DNA from: Phycomyces nitens
Taxonomy: Eukaryota > Mucoromycota > Mucoromycetes > Mucorales > Phycomycetaceae
Assembly: GCA_022702545.1 (NCBI GenBank)
Contig: JAHRBC010000003.1
Coordinates: 2,542,001 to 2,606,000 of the forward strand
Length of the DNA: 64,000 nt
Reading direction: 5' to 3'
The translations under genes and the position numbers were made by a program. Below, in pieces: positions 34,824 through 46,530 of the stretch. The first letter of the stretch is position 1. Each line of letters begins with the position of its first letter. Under the pieces are notes generated by a model. That model saw nothing but the letters and a program-made list of their open reading frames with translations, had not been told where the DNA came from and did no database searches.

Positions 34824-37800
34824 TTAAGTAAAGATTGTCATTGGGGTAATAGTCTCTCTGATGTAAGAACCAAGCATGTTCTCGTCTTTAAGGTAGTCTG
34901 TAGGGAATTCAACCAAGTGGCCACGCACTTGGTCCAGTTGAAGCTGGATCTCTGCGCTACTCAATGATGGATTTGCGACATGTCCATGCGGCACCTTGGT
35001 TGGGTCCGGCTGGAACTGCCGATGCTGCTCAAAGGTGTGCACTGTATCATCAGGAACACAGTGGAATAGGTCACGGTAGATTCCTGTATTGCGATTTGCA
35101 GTCTTTCGCCAGATTCCATAGTAGAACCCATCAGAAAGAGGATCCAGTGCGCGCGACTGGTCAATATCTATTGGCTTTTGTTTTGGATTGTCTGTAATCC
35201 GTGGAAGATCAAAGATGTTCTCAGGGTCCTTGTTTTCAATCTCATTAATCATATCATCATTTGTCAATGGGTGATCTGGATCGGGGGAGCTTGGAGGAGT
35301 GTGTCTTGGTGTTGGTTCGCAATGAATCGTATCTGGATTGTTGCACAATGCCGTCCAGCCGTCAAAGTCTAGCAGGCCTAGGTGCTCTTTCCATAGTTGC
35401 ATTCGTAGACTGTGGGCAAATTTGGCTGCCTTGACCTATTGTCATTGAATGGTTTAGATGCATTCAAATACTAATGGTCAATCTCTTGCCTTTTTACCGT
35501 TCATATAAGAAGGTATCATGTCAGTATCTTCAATCAACATTGCTACTTCGGAATCACGGTTTCCTAATTGAGATCTGGGGGGGCTGGTTTAGCTCTAGAA
35601 TACATATGTTAATATTACCTGTCATTGATATTGGCTGAAGACCACAAAAGAGAAAGCGTCAATAAAATGTAGGACAAAGAATCAATTGACTTACCAGATC
35701 CCACGAGTACCAATCTGTCGTCTACAATCATAATCTTGTCATGGATATAGACCAGTTCGCTGACATAGTCCTTTGCATCGTCTTCGGGGCCATTGTCTCC
35801 CAAAGATCCAGAAACAGAGCCCTGTTGGTTGCCCTCCAGCGATTGCTTTTTTGAAGACACATTTTCAGCAGAGTTATTCGGTGACACGGTTGAAGATCCG
35901 GACTTCTTGTCGCGAGAACTAATCTTGTCCCAGTTACGAAGACAATACCATCCAATATAATCATCAGGATTGATACCGGCTTCCCTTAGCTTTTCCATAA
36001 TAGAGTTTCCTCCCCTTGAGATCGATACGTATTGGAAATGCATGACATTACTATGAAAAAAGAAAATTCAATGGTATTAGGATCCAATTGTATTCAACAA
36101 ATAAATAACCAAGACTTACCGAGCTGAACTGGCTTCCTTTGAGGCCAGATCACCTTCAAAAGCAGGGATTAGGGGAATCATGATGAATATCTTGAACTTT
36201 TCTTTCTTTTCGTGAGCTAGCTTGATGCGTTCGACCATGGCTTGGGCAATCTTGTTTCGCAATAGCTTCTCTTGGGTAGTTGCACTGACTATGGATAGAC
36301 TTTGGTAAATATCAATGCAGAAACCCACGCAGTATGGAGCTTACTAAAGAACTGGTTTTCAATATATACAAAGTGCTTTGCTTTGCTAATGCATTCCATA
36401 TACGCATTGTAGATAGAGTGCTATTACTTTGTCAATTGTTGTCTTTAGCATCATTCATTGCTAGACCTCACCTCTCGCTCGATTCCAGAACTCCACTCGG
36501 CAGAACTTCTTAGGAGTTGCACTCGACAGGTACCTTCAAACCGGCTTTCATCTCTTTCAGCAACAAATTCACCCTTGGGCATCAAGAATGGTACAGTGGT
36601 CCGATGTTTTCCTTTGCTGGACTTTAGAAAGTTCCACCGCTGGATAAAGTGGCGTGCAACATCGCGTGCAATAGGACCCACCTAGAAATTCAACATACAG
36701 ACTGCTTAGCCACAACCTTGTCGTTGGCAACCATCCTTACCACAGCAATGGACATGTCATGCCAAGGCATACGTGGGGTTACTCGTCTGTCAACCAATGT
36801 CAGGTTATAATCGGCCACTAGAATATACTAAACTTAGAACTTGTTTGGCCAAGACTAAGCATTTACCATCCATAAAGTCTTTTACACGAGGGTCAGAGTA
36901 ATCTTGGCCAGGGAATATTTCCTGAGGATGGTCCTTTGCTGGATAATCTGCCAGTCGATGTGAATGGGAGTCATAGCGTCTGTTTTTGTTATTAATTTTC
37001 AAAAAATAAAATAAAATAAAAACATTAAATCGATATTTACAAACACCAAATTCTCATCTTACCCCCAACACAGATCCAGACCACCAATAAAGGCTATTCT
37101 GTTGTCGACAATAACCATTTTCTAAAAGTGTTTGAGTACTTGCAATGCTTGCCAAGAGTGTATCTACCTCGTGGTGAGACCAGAACAATATGTTATTGTC
37201 AACAGTGCGGTGGTCAGGATGCCTTTGGACTAGATATAATTAGGTTAGCCAAAGATGATGATGAAGAAAGGCCAACAGAGCACTCATCAGAAATGTTGTT
37301 TACCAATGATGTTCGGGTGGAGACTTTGTAGGGCTCGTTTGGTATGGGCAGAGAGAATGGTCAGGGCTACAGTCATCTCCTTGTAGACCACGATATAGAT
37401 CATGACTCCCTCGGATGCCTTTCGCTGCAACAGTCTATCGATTCTAAATTCCTCGTTTTTTGCAGGAGGTCTTCGAAGATACTAATCACCCAATGTTAAA
37501 TAAAGCCTTGTGAACCTTGCGAGCCTTACGAGTTCTGGAGACAGCCACCAGTCAGCAATATAAATCTCTTTCTTTGCGGCCAGGATAGCTTGGGCAACGG
37601 CATTGAAATGATCTATGAGTTGACATTAAGCACTAGTAATAAACAGCCAAGCCTAACCTTTACTGTCATTTGATCGTTTGTCCATTACCTTCAGCATCTA
37701 CAAACCACTTTACCTTTGCCGTGTGGCGGATGGGAGAAAAGGAGCCAAACCGATGGTTGGTGACCCAAGGACTGTTCTTGGAAACCTTTTGGATGCTCTC

Positions 37801-39634
37801 CATCCACTCTTCCACCTGTCTCTTGCTTCCCTTGATCTCAATTCTACGAAACCGGTTGGACAGAATGATGTGGTTGTGGTATCTTCCAAAGAAACCTCGC
37901 TTACGGTTTGTGACCGAGAAGCTCTTGTCGAGCAAGAACACATCTGTAGGTACGGTGGAAGCAATGTCTGCCAAAAACGCAATGTACCTGCAAGTCTTTC
38001 AGTATTAAGTAACCAGACTCTCTCTCTCTCTCTCTCTCCAAAAAAAACGTATGTTTTGCACAAATCCCAATATCTCACTCACGAGTCTCTCACAATCACC
38101 CATTCTTTTGACCATATGTGTGGACGAAGTATATTACTGCATATTCGAGGTGTAACGAAATTTACTCGATTTTCCAGATAGCCCTCTTTACCCTTCCAGC
38201 CCATGTCTTGGACGATACTGGCCGCAGAGATCTCTAGAAACTCACATATATCATAGCTCACTAACATGTGAGCACGCTTCAGTAGCTCTCGAAGATATCT
38301 AGTGAGGGCCTGGCGTCGATTAAAGGCCATGTCCTTCTTTTCGTTTTCATTTTCTGGCTCATGGTCTCGGTCGATTCCTATCGTGTGCTTGGCAGAGCTG
38401 AGCCAGTTCCTAAACTGGTTTGGGAAGTCGGGAGGTGCAGGAACGTTGTCAGATAGGTTGGATTTGAACTTGAGTGTGTAGTGCAGACCAACAAAGTCTG
38501 TAATGGTCTTTCTGATCACCCACTTGACGTCTCCATATTGCAATTCGATCCGAAACATCCACTGGTTGATTCCCTTTGTCTGGAGCTCTGAATCTGTGAC
38601 AGATACCTAAAAAAATACAATCAATAGCTGCTTCTAGCTATTTCCACTACTCACTGTCATGCACTGCAGCAGAATTGGAGGCTAAAAATATGTGGATCAT
38701 GTTATATAGACTATAATCAATTAAAGGATTCCCTGTTTTGTCTTACCAATTTTCGATGGTGTTCATCGACCATGAAAGAGAGAAAGGGGGGATCAAAGAT
38801 GGGTGGATACCATGGAGCGATTGTTTGGGTTTGATATAAAGAAATGCTTGGTTGTCTACGGGGCGGATGGTGTAGATTGGCGATAAGTTTTACTCTTCCG
38901 AGAGTCTTTGCCCATTGCTGCTTGGCTTGGATTCTTTCGGTTGGATCGGTCCGATCGTTCTCATTAGGAATAGCAACCTCTGAGGAATGAGGATGAACTT
39001 GGTTCTGGTAGCGTTGTTCGGTGTCGTCATTAGGTATATTGTTCGGTCGCGCACTGGTTGATTCCGCTGGGTAATCTCGGTCTGATGAAAAGGGGTGGGC
39101 AAAGTAACTCTCCTGGTCTTCTCCGGGTCGATTGTCCGTAGACTGTTCGAGTTCTTTGAGATCAAATGCGGAAGGCAAGGCATCGTCTTCGATTCTATCC
39201 TCAAATGATTTCCTTTTTTTGTTTCGGTGTCTTTGGGAGTTTGGTGAAGTCAATTCATAGGTTTCGTTGGCGTTTTCAATGCTCTCCTGGATACTCGATT
39301 CATCGTGTTCGATGCTCTGATCATCCTGGCTGTCATTCTGACTCAGGAATGATAGTTTTCCTAATACACGCTGCCATTGCAATTGGAGGTTTGATGTGTC
39401 ATCAGACTGGGATCCAGGTGTCAAGTGATTGAATCTGTTGAACGAATTGGGTCGTTGTAGAAAGGGGTGTTGACGACTTTCTGGGGATTCTGGGGAAAGA
39501 ATCGTGTCATCATAAGGATTTGTTGGAGTGTTGCGACGACTAGAGTCGACCGAGAGGTACACTGAAGCAGGGGTCTTTATGGCTCGTGTCCTCTGTTCGT
39601 TTAGCTTGGCGTGTTCCGCTACTGGGTTTGACAT
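34824..39634 (-). CDS. Phospholipase D with PX and PH domains (Spo14/PLD1-like)
   Basis: A multi-exon gene; not every exon was resolved. Start is the Met of [10 protein letters not shown] (39634; another Met lies two codons upstream). A disordered Ser/Pro-rich N-terminus (to about 38717) is followed by a PX domain (38550-38170: [24 protein letters not shown]). Next is a PH domain (38170-37680: [29 protein letters not shown]). The first HKD site is split by an intron near 37180/37120: FWSHHE then [29 protein letters not shown] lies near 36380. The second HKD site, [18 protein letters not shown], ends at 35690 and continues through a 16-nt exon (35619-35634) encoding ANINDR. Both His-Lys-Asp sets are present, so the enzyme should be active. 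It hydrolyses phosphatidylcholine to phosphatidic acid, usually PI(4,5)P2-dependent, in secretion and membrane fusion. Confidence 0.93.
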
Positions 39635-40347
39635 TTGCAATGTCTCTCTTGTAAAGAAGCTCTTATTTTATTATTATTATTGATATTATTATTAGTATTA
39701 TTGATATTGGTATTATATTGATCGCGGAAAAACGGAAGGAACTGATAAATTGGGGGTTATTGGATGTTGTATACAGGATTATCTCTTTGTAATAATAATA
39801 ATAATAATAAAAAGAGAGAGAGAGAGCCAAGATATTTATAAACACACACATATATATATATAAATGCCTCTGTTTATATGCTTGCATGCCTTGTTCTCAT
39901 TCGTACGTCAGAGTATTTTCACATCAAATTGACACCAGAAATGGATCTGTTGGCCTGCTCCTTATAGGCAGGCAACATACACAGTAGAATCTGTCATCAC
40001 CACCACCCCCGCCCCTTCCTTTCTTTTCTCCTTTCCTTATTTTACATTCCTATTAATATTGGCACACCGACTTATTATAGTCAATGGCTAATAACACGAG
40101 AAAACATGCTAATCTGATGTGCTTTTCTCCAATTGAATTATCTGGTGATACGAATATTATAGTGTGTTGGCATATATGCATATTTTAAAGTACATTTATA
40201 TATATTGTCTTTATTTGGCATTTAGAATTGTGCTCCAAGTAACACAAGATCTGTTTTATTTATATTTATATTATTCAATCGGGTTATCTGATTGAAAAAT
40301 ATATATATATACTCATATAGCCGATATACTGAATTACCTCTTCTAGC
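39635..40347. other. Intergenic, low-complexity
   Basis: Promoter of phospholipase D and 3' region of the ArfGAP gene. It contains ATT/AAT triplet runs (39666-39720, 39792-39815), GA and TA dinucleotide tracts, and no coding sequence that I can support. Confidence 0.5.
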
Positions 40348-41656
40348 TCAACTATTTGATTGGCTCCATGGATTGATGTTCATGGTTGAAAATGGCTGAT
40401 TGGCAATAAAGCTAGGCCCTTGAGTGGGTTGGAAGCCATTTGGTGCCGTATTGAATTGTGTAAATGGGTTTGAAGACCTGGTACTATCGATTCGATTGAA
40501 TGGGTTGTGGTTCGTGTGCCTGGATTCATTAAAGTCCTTGATGTCTATTGTCATGTTAATAATAGCTTCTGGACATGAGATATTACCATGGGGACGCTCA
40601 AATGGGTTTGGAGTACTGAACGTTTTCTGTTCTTGGTGGAATGGGTTGGTTGACTGAGGTATACGAGGAGTACTGGGCATACTAGACACACTGGTCGTAT
40701 CTGTTATACTTGCAACAAATGTTGACCTTGGCGACTGTGTCCAGGAGAATTCCTGTAGTTCACTTATTGTGGACGGACTGGACACCATTGTGTTGGTAAT
40801 TATTGTGGCTTGGTCGGTACTTTGAGGTACATTCATAGAATTGGATAGGATGTGAATGGCCATGACAAGGTTGCCGTGTGTTTTGGTCAGTGCGTCCGCG
40901 TTTCTCTGTCTGTCATTAAACCCCAGATCCTCCAGTTGGCCCATTTGTTTAGAATATCTTTCCTGGCCTGTGCCCAAGAGTGGTGTAGAAAATGACCCAA
41001 GAGGTGTAACATTTGTGGAGACCTAGTTAGGGTTGCTTAGTACATCTTGCTGCCAAACCAGACAACCTACTTTTTGGGTTTCTGCCTGGAATGCGCGTTT
41101 TTCCCATTTTAGGCGAATGTATTTTTCTAATGCACTGCAGGCACCAAAAAGGCAAGAATAAATTAGATTTGGCTCTATTGTCTGTGATGCCATACAAATC
41201 ATCGTCTTGGGTGATTGGTAGCGGATGGTTCTCAGGGTGAGGGTTCATAATCTTATTGACTTCTAGATTGCTTCCTGCACTGCGCATCATCTGTTATGGT
41301 CCAGATATATGTACTTCTGTATCAGCCGACTACTTGTTGTCCATCGTTTTACACTAACCTGAATCTGCTCTAAAGACCACTGGTCCATAGTCACCGATTT
41401 AACCTTTGAGATATGTGTACCCATCTTTCGGTGTAGGCTTGCACATCTAATACAGAGAAATACCCCGAGAGAGTACGATGCCCAGCGAGGATCTTGAACA
41501 ATGTTAAGAAACAGCCAGAATCCAATGGATGAGTGCAGAATGATCCCTACTTCTCGATTGACAATCTGCACATCGCTCATTTCCAGTTTGTTTGAGTAAT
41601 TCTTCAAGCATGCGCTCATGGCGGCCCTGCATTGCCTTTGATTGCTTCTCTCGCAT
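40348..41656 (-). CDS. ArfGAP with UBA domain and NPF motifs (Age2/SMAP-like)
   Basis: The gene starts at the ATG 41654-41656 (MREKQSKAMQGRHERM) and has at least four exons. The ArfGAP zinc finger is split by an intron: NERCADCQSR, then NPRWASYSLGVFLCIRC ASLHRKMG, with four Cys and the arginine-finger Arg in LHRKMG. A SKVKSVTMDQWS segment follows as in the family. Downstream (40980-40850) is a UBA-like domain, QMGQLEDLGFNDRQRNADAL. The C-terminal tail holds four NPF motifs (NPFHQ, NPFER, NPFNR, NPFTQ), which bind EH domains of endocytic adaptors. The protein should stimulate GTP hydrolysis on Arf1 at Golgi or endocytic membranes. It is divergently transcribed from the racemase gene with only 153 bp between start codons. 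Confidence 0.9.
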
Positions 41657-41809
41657 GATGGAGTTAAAAAAAAAATAAGTAAATAATAATAAAAAGGAAT
41701 AGGTATGGAAGATATTAGATTGGTCCTTTAAATTGTTACACGGTTTTGAACCAGTATAAATTGAGTCGCTCAAATCTAGCCAGCTGTTGTTTCACTCGAC
41801 AATCTTCTC
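41657..41809. promoter_or_regulatory. Divergent promoter between ArfGAP and racemase genes
   Basis: Only 153 bp separate the two start codons, so both promoters must lie here or overlap the coding sequences. An A/T-rich run is at 41668-41695. No specific factor site is recognised. Confidence 0.5.
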
Positions 41810-43279
41810 ATGTCTCTTCCACTTTCGAGCCTTGTTGTACTGGAAATAGCCGGGCTTGCTCCTGCTCCATATGCTGGCATGATATTGGCAGACTTTGGTG
41901 CAGATGTGATCCGGATAGACAGGATCCAAGGCGTCAATCCAGACGTCTTGACAAGGTAAAAATGCCAGGGCGAATGAAATGGCTTACAAGCACCCTAGCG
42001 ACAGTCGGTAAACAATACAAACGCCAACCTATTTAGGAACAAGAGGTCAATAGCATTGGACCTAAAGAACCCCCTCTCCATCGACACAATAAAGGCACTT
42101 GTTGCCAAGAGTGATATTATTCTCGATCCATTTCGGCCTGGAGTTATGGAGAGACTGGGACTTGGACCAGATGTTCTCTTTAAAGAGAACAAAAGGCTCA
42201 TTTACGCACGTCTCAGTGGGTTCGGTCAAACGGGACCTACGGCAGGAAAAGCCGGTCATGATTTAAACTACCTGGCAATTTCCGGAGCCTTGGAGGTAAG
42301 ACTTTTAAAAAAAGGGTTTAATTGTACAAGACAATAATACCGTGTTTTACGACCAATAGATGATGGGAAACCATAAAGAAGTACCCCATTTCCCTCTCAA
42401 CATCCTAGGTATATTTGCGCGTATATTTACATTTGAATATTAAACAGAAATTTCTAGCTGATTTTGCGGGTGGCGGAATGATGTGCGTCATGGGAATATT
42501 GATGGCTCTCTTTGAAAGGTTCGGCTCTGGGAAAGGACAGGTTGTGGATTCGAATTTGGTAAGAATCCAGTGGGTAAAGCAAATATACACGCACCAGGAT
42601 TTAAACCGTTTGGAAATCACTAGACAGCTGGCACGGCTTACCTGGCCACCTTTCCCATGTTGATGCGCCAGCACAAGTTAATGTGGGAAGGTGAGAGGGG
42701 TACAAATTCCCTGGATGGTGGAGCCCATTTCTATCAAGTCTACAGGACAAAGGACAATCTTTTCATGGCAGTGTACGTTGCAAACAGGTCTCAATTACTT
42801 GAGCTGATATGGGCTACGTTAGGGCTTGTCTTGAGCCTCAATTCTATGAACAATTGCTTGTTGGTTTGGGTCTCTCGGATCAAGATCTGCCAGACCAACA
42901 TGATTCCTCTCAGTGGCCTGCCATGAAGCAAAAGATCGTGGAAATATTCATGACAAAGACACAATCGGAATGGACTAGAATATTTGATGATTTGGATGCT
43001 TGCACGACACCAGTATTATCTGTTGAACACAGTGTGCCTGATGACGGTCTTCCCCAGTCAAGGGAGCATTGGCCCCGCGAGGCATCGTTCCCTCAGCCGG
43101 CCCCACTTTTATCGCGCACCCCTGCGACTCCTGTGGTTTATCCAACCAGCAATCCATTTCTGGCAGTGGGAAAACACTCTGTCGAAATTCTAACTCAGTT
43201 TGGGTTTGATACGGCCACGATTCAAAGCTTATTAGCTGCCAAGGCAGTGTCTGATACTGGTCTTTGTCAGAAAATGTAA
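41810..43279 (+). CDS. Alpha-methylacyl-CoA racemase (CoA-transferase family III)
   Basis: Six exons in phase: 41810-41955, 42037-42295, 42360-42408, 42458-42558, 42624-42772, 42823-43279 (386 aa). Family motifs are [20 protein letters not shown], then [24 protein letters not shown] in the form [18 protein letters not shown], and SGFGQTGP. The catalytic His-Asp motif GHDLNY and the second catalytic Asp in LADFAGGGM are present, as is the CLEPQF segment. The enzyme racemises 2-methylacyl-CoA so that branched fatty acids can enter beta-oxidation, in peroxisomes and/or mitochondria. The C-terminal residues (CQKM) do not form an obvious PTS1 signal. The homology to bile-acid/steroid racemases is general. 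Confidence 0.93.
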
Positions 43280-44015
43280 TGCTAGCAACTTCAGTCTTTT
43301 ATCAATAATCATAATGAGGTTGTTTAGATCAAATAGAGGGTATGGGTCTAGGAAGGAGCTCGCTCTTTTATAGCCTTGAGCTTTCAAAGAGGTTTCAATA
43401 TGTAAGCATTTCATTTGCTTTTCACAGTCTACCATGACCCATTTAAAATAGTCAGGCTGCAATTATTATCCATGCCAAACCATAGGCACCAATTTTCAAT
43501 AAAAATACAAAAATCTCATGTCAATGTCACCACCAGACTTTGCATATATTACTGTACAAAATATTTATTACTTTGAAGCCGAGACCAAGAAATGTAAATG
43601 ATCTGATGATAAGAAAATATACTGGCTGTTTAAGCTATTGGAACTATTTAGATTTTGCTTGTCAAACTGTGTACTTTTTCTACTACAAGGACGCTTTGTA
43701 AGCAAATGGATTTCATCAGAGTCATGTGTAATCATTTTAAAAAAAAATCAACTGTTGCAGCAGGACGTCGGAACTGTCTGTACAAATTTCTGGCACAAAG
43801 TGATCTGCTCAGAGTAATCGAGATATAATTATCCAAGTATTAGGTAGAGTGCTATATATCTGTTGAGACTTGGAGGTTGCTCACATTAAAGCGAATGTAA
43901 TAAAAGACTTGTCGATGCTAGTAAAGGTGTATACCATTAGCTGTCTCATACATTTGATGTAGTCACAGGAAATTGATTTCTTTAAAAGAAAAACTGTAAA
44001 AAGAGAAAAAAAAAT
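43280..44015. other. Intergenic
   Basis: 3' region of the racemase. AT-rich, with no convincing gene, and not duplicated in the right flank of the inverted repeat. Confidence 0.45.
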
Positions 44016-44228
44016 TTAATACTTTGGTGTATCATGCTCAGTATCTATTATATCTTGACGCCTACTCTTTATGCTACCAACTAGAAGTCCTGAATACTCC
44101 AGGTCTAGTCTTGTCTGTTCTTCTGGCAATGCAACCTTTGAATCATTAAAACGTTTAATAGAAGCTCTCCTATCTCCAACAGTCATCTCTAGAGCATTTT
44201 GCGGGTACTCAATGATTATCTTTTACTC
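44016..44228 (-). pseudogene. Coding-like tail crossing the left-arm outer boundary
   Basis: A 68-70 codon minus-strand frame reads IEYPQNALEMTVGDRRASIK at its start and ends RRQDIIDTEHDTPKY before TAA at 44016-44018. Composition is protein-like rather than random AT-rich sequence. The mirrored right arm holds only the first part (IEYLQNALEMTVG) and then diverges at 60911, so the repeat boundary cuts the frame. It may be the last exon of an old gene; an in-frame TAA precedes it. The family is not recognised. Confidence 0.3.
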
Positions 44229-44299
44229 ATTGAGCTCATCTAATCTGTTGAAAAACATAATCTATCTTACTTCTTGGAAACATTTTTGATTCATGGGTT

Positions 44300-44984
44300 A
44301 AATGTATTTGCCAAGATATCGATGTATCTTATCTAAATAGTCCCTCGTCTCACGATTGAAAAAAATAAACCCAAAACCATTACTCTACCACTCCATTTCG
44401 CTATTGAGCTGGCGTGCCTTTCCTCATACCCCTTGCCAATTCCTCGAAGCCCTCTCATGGAACCATGCTTTCCTTCAAGGCAGAAACAAAAATCATCTGA
44501 CCAGGTCATATTTGCCCATTGATTATCAGACTAATTTACAAATTCCATGCCACCAATCCCCAGTCTTATTGTATTCATATGTCAGTCTAGGCTTACATGA
44601 TGCAAAAAAAAGTATTACAGGTCTAATCGCTTGACAGAGGTGATTATCGTTTATCTGCATGCATTCATCTTAATGGAACCCAATGACAATTTGACCTGAT
44701 TGATTATAAAACGTAAATTGATTCTCTCGAATGACCTTTTCCAAATGTCCATCTACCCTTCCATCTCGTCTTCCTTTGTCGCTAGATTACTTTCAAGAGA
44801 ATAGAAAGTCAAAAGTCGTGATGCATCTGCCGATTGTTTGTACACTTGACAGTGGCATCTCAACCATGGTCGCAATCTGCCAGAGAGAATCTTGGCATAG
44901 TAAACAAAGCGTACACCCCAGTAGTTTCGTCTTTATGGTTTGTATATGGCTTGGGCATATTATATTATGATTGTTGGATTGCAA
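44300..44984 (-). pseudogene. Tc1/mariner transposase relic in left arm
   Basis: On the minus strand, an N-terminal DNA-binding segment (SLWQIATMVEMPLSSVQTI) is followed by LEKVIRENQFTFYNQ, then ANMTWSDDFCFCLEG (WSDES-type catalytic Asp region) and KWSGRVMVLGLFF (GGSVMVWG-like). Several frameshifts and stops separate them and the C-terminus is missing. The same relic is present in the right arm at 60106-60785, so it predates the duplication. Confidence 0.7.
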
Positions 44985-45059
44985 TGTTCTTTTGAGAAAT
45001 AGAGAATTTTATTTAGAGAAACAAAAATATAAAAACTTGAGATTTATATCATGAATATA

Positions 45060-46150
45060 AATCAACTACCTGTGACCATAAAATGTGTCGCACTACCCAG
45101 GGAGATTGCCAATCTAGTTAAGCAGATATAGAACTTGGACAATGATTAGTTTACGTACTATGGGTGCCCAATGTCATTGAAGACTAAAGACCGTTTGTCA
45201 ACTTACATTGATAATGACAGAACTGTCGCTTGAGTTGCCAAAAAGTGTACATCACATCCATTGGTTAGGTAGAATAGACCTACTGTAATAAGAATATATA
45301 TTAGCAAAGATGTCAAAAGACTGTATTCATCATGCTTTCTTTTACCATTTTCCGGGTAGGTTCATATTTATCTAATAGATGCATATATTAATAAACTTGA
45401 ATAACTTGAAAGCTTGTGTATTTGTTTGATGTTACTTACCTTACTGACAACTTTTCTGTCATTTCGATTCCAGTGGATCAGGACTACCCCAATGGAATAG
45501 CCTGCTTCGGCACCGGAAATTTGACCTTGAAGGTAGGCCAACCCGTGTTTAGATCGTTTGATCAGACTCACGAAGCCAGTTCAAAGGGGAACCACACCGA
45601 CGGCTTTGTAGGCCGCACCGCCATTAAGATAGGCTAACCTGCTGGTGTAGCGAGCAACGCATGTTTTTTGAAGTGACCAACACTCGTGCCTTCAACGGTG
45701 GACAAACCGCACTATTCAGGAGAAGTGTCACCCGCCCGTTCAGAAAGAAGCGACTCCTGCTAGCTGGGACGCAAACCCCGTGGTTTAGGCCGGCAGACCA
45801 GGCTCACGAAGCCAGTCCATAGGAAGAACCACGCCGCCAACGGAATGGCCGCCGTACTAAGGAAGATCGCCGGTCGACTTGCGCAGAGATAAAACATGAA
45901 GAATGATTAGTTCACGTACTTGGGATACCGGATGGGTTAGAAGAAGAAATACTGTTTGTCAACTTACAAGTAAAATACAAGAACTTTCGCCTCAGTTTGT
46001 AAAAAGTATGTAGTATATTCGCCGGTCAGACAGAATACAGGTACAATAAGAGGCCCACAGTGAGTGTATTGAAAAGCTGCATTCATGCCGCTTTCTTCCT
46101 CTCAGTTTGACATTTGTCTAAAAGGCACGGTACAGACGGTAAGTACATGT
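45060..46150. repeat. GC-rich island in internal tandem duplication, left arm
   Basis: Bases 45470-45890 are markedly GC-rich in an otherwise AT-rich arm. Two imperfect copies of about 90 bp share 'ctcacgaagccagt' at 45567 and 45803. Flanking AT-rich parts are also duplicated: 'aatgattagtttacgtac' at 45141 and 'aatgattagttcacgtac' at 45902, both followed by 'tgtcaacttaca'. Short coding-like segments exist (for example AYLQGQISGAEAGYSIGVV on the minus strand) but no complete gene could be built. The same structure is at about 58940-60030 in the right arm. Confidence 0.6.
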
Positions 46151-46530
46151 GTATATCGGTAAGCGCTTATAGTTTATAAGCTGCTTTGGAAGCATTATGG
46201 ACTTTACTTACTTGAAATGAGGTGACCTCATGTAGTTTGACACGATGGTTGAGAATGATGTTCAAACTGCTCTAATTACAACGATGGGAATACAAATGAC
46301 AATGACATGTAGGCATTAGCAATTTTGAACGGTTTGCAAGTTATGTTATTGGCATTGTGTGTCTTACTTGGTTTGAATGACCTGCTGTGCTAATGTCATT
46401 TACAAAGATGTTTGACACCGCAATGCCTCCTAATGACGGTAATTGCATTACGCATGGCTATAGTAAGCATTAGCCAATCTAAATACTTTGAAAGACTTGG
46501 TTTGCAGTATGAATATTACTTACTTTTCAT
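45992..46530 (-). CDS. Hypothetical four-exon gene, left-arm copy
   Basis: Mirror of the better-oriented copy at 58560-59098. Four canonical GT-AG exons join in phase to an 84-residue frame beginning MKRGIAVSNIFVND. Evidence is only splice geometry and an open frame. It could be a relic or chance. See the right-arm entry. Confidence 0.25.
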
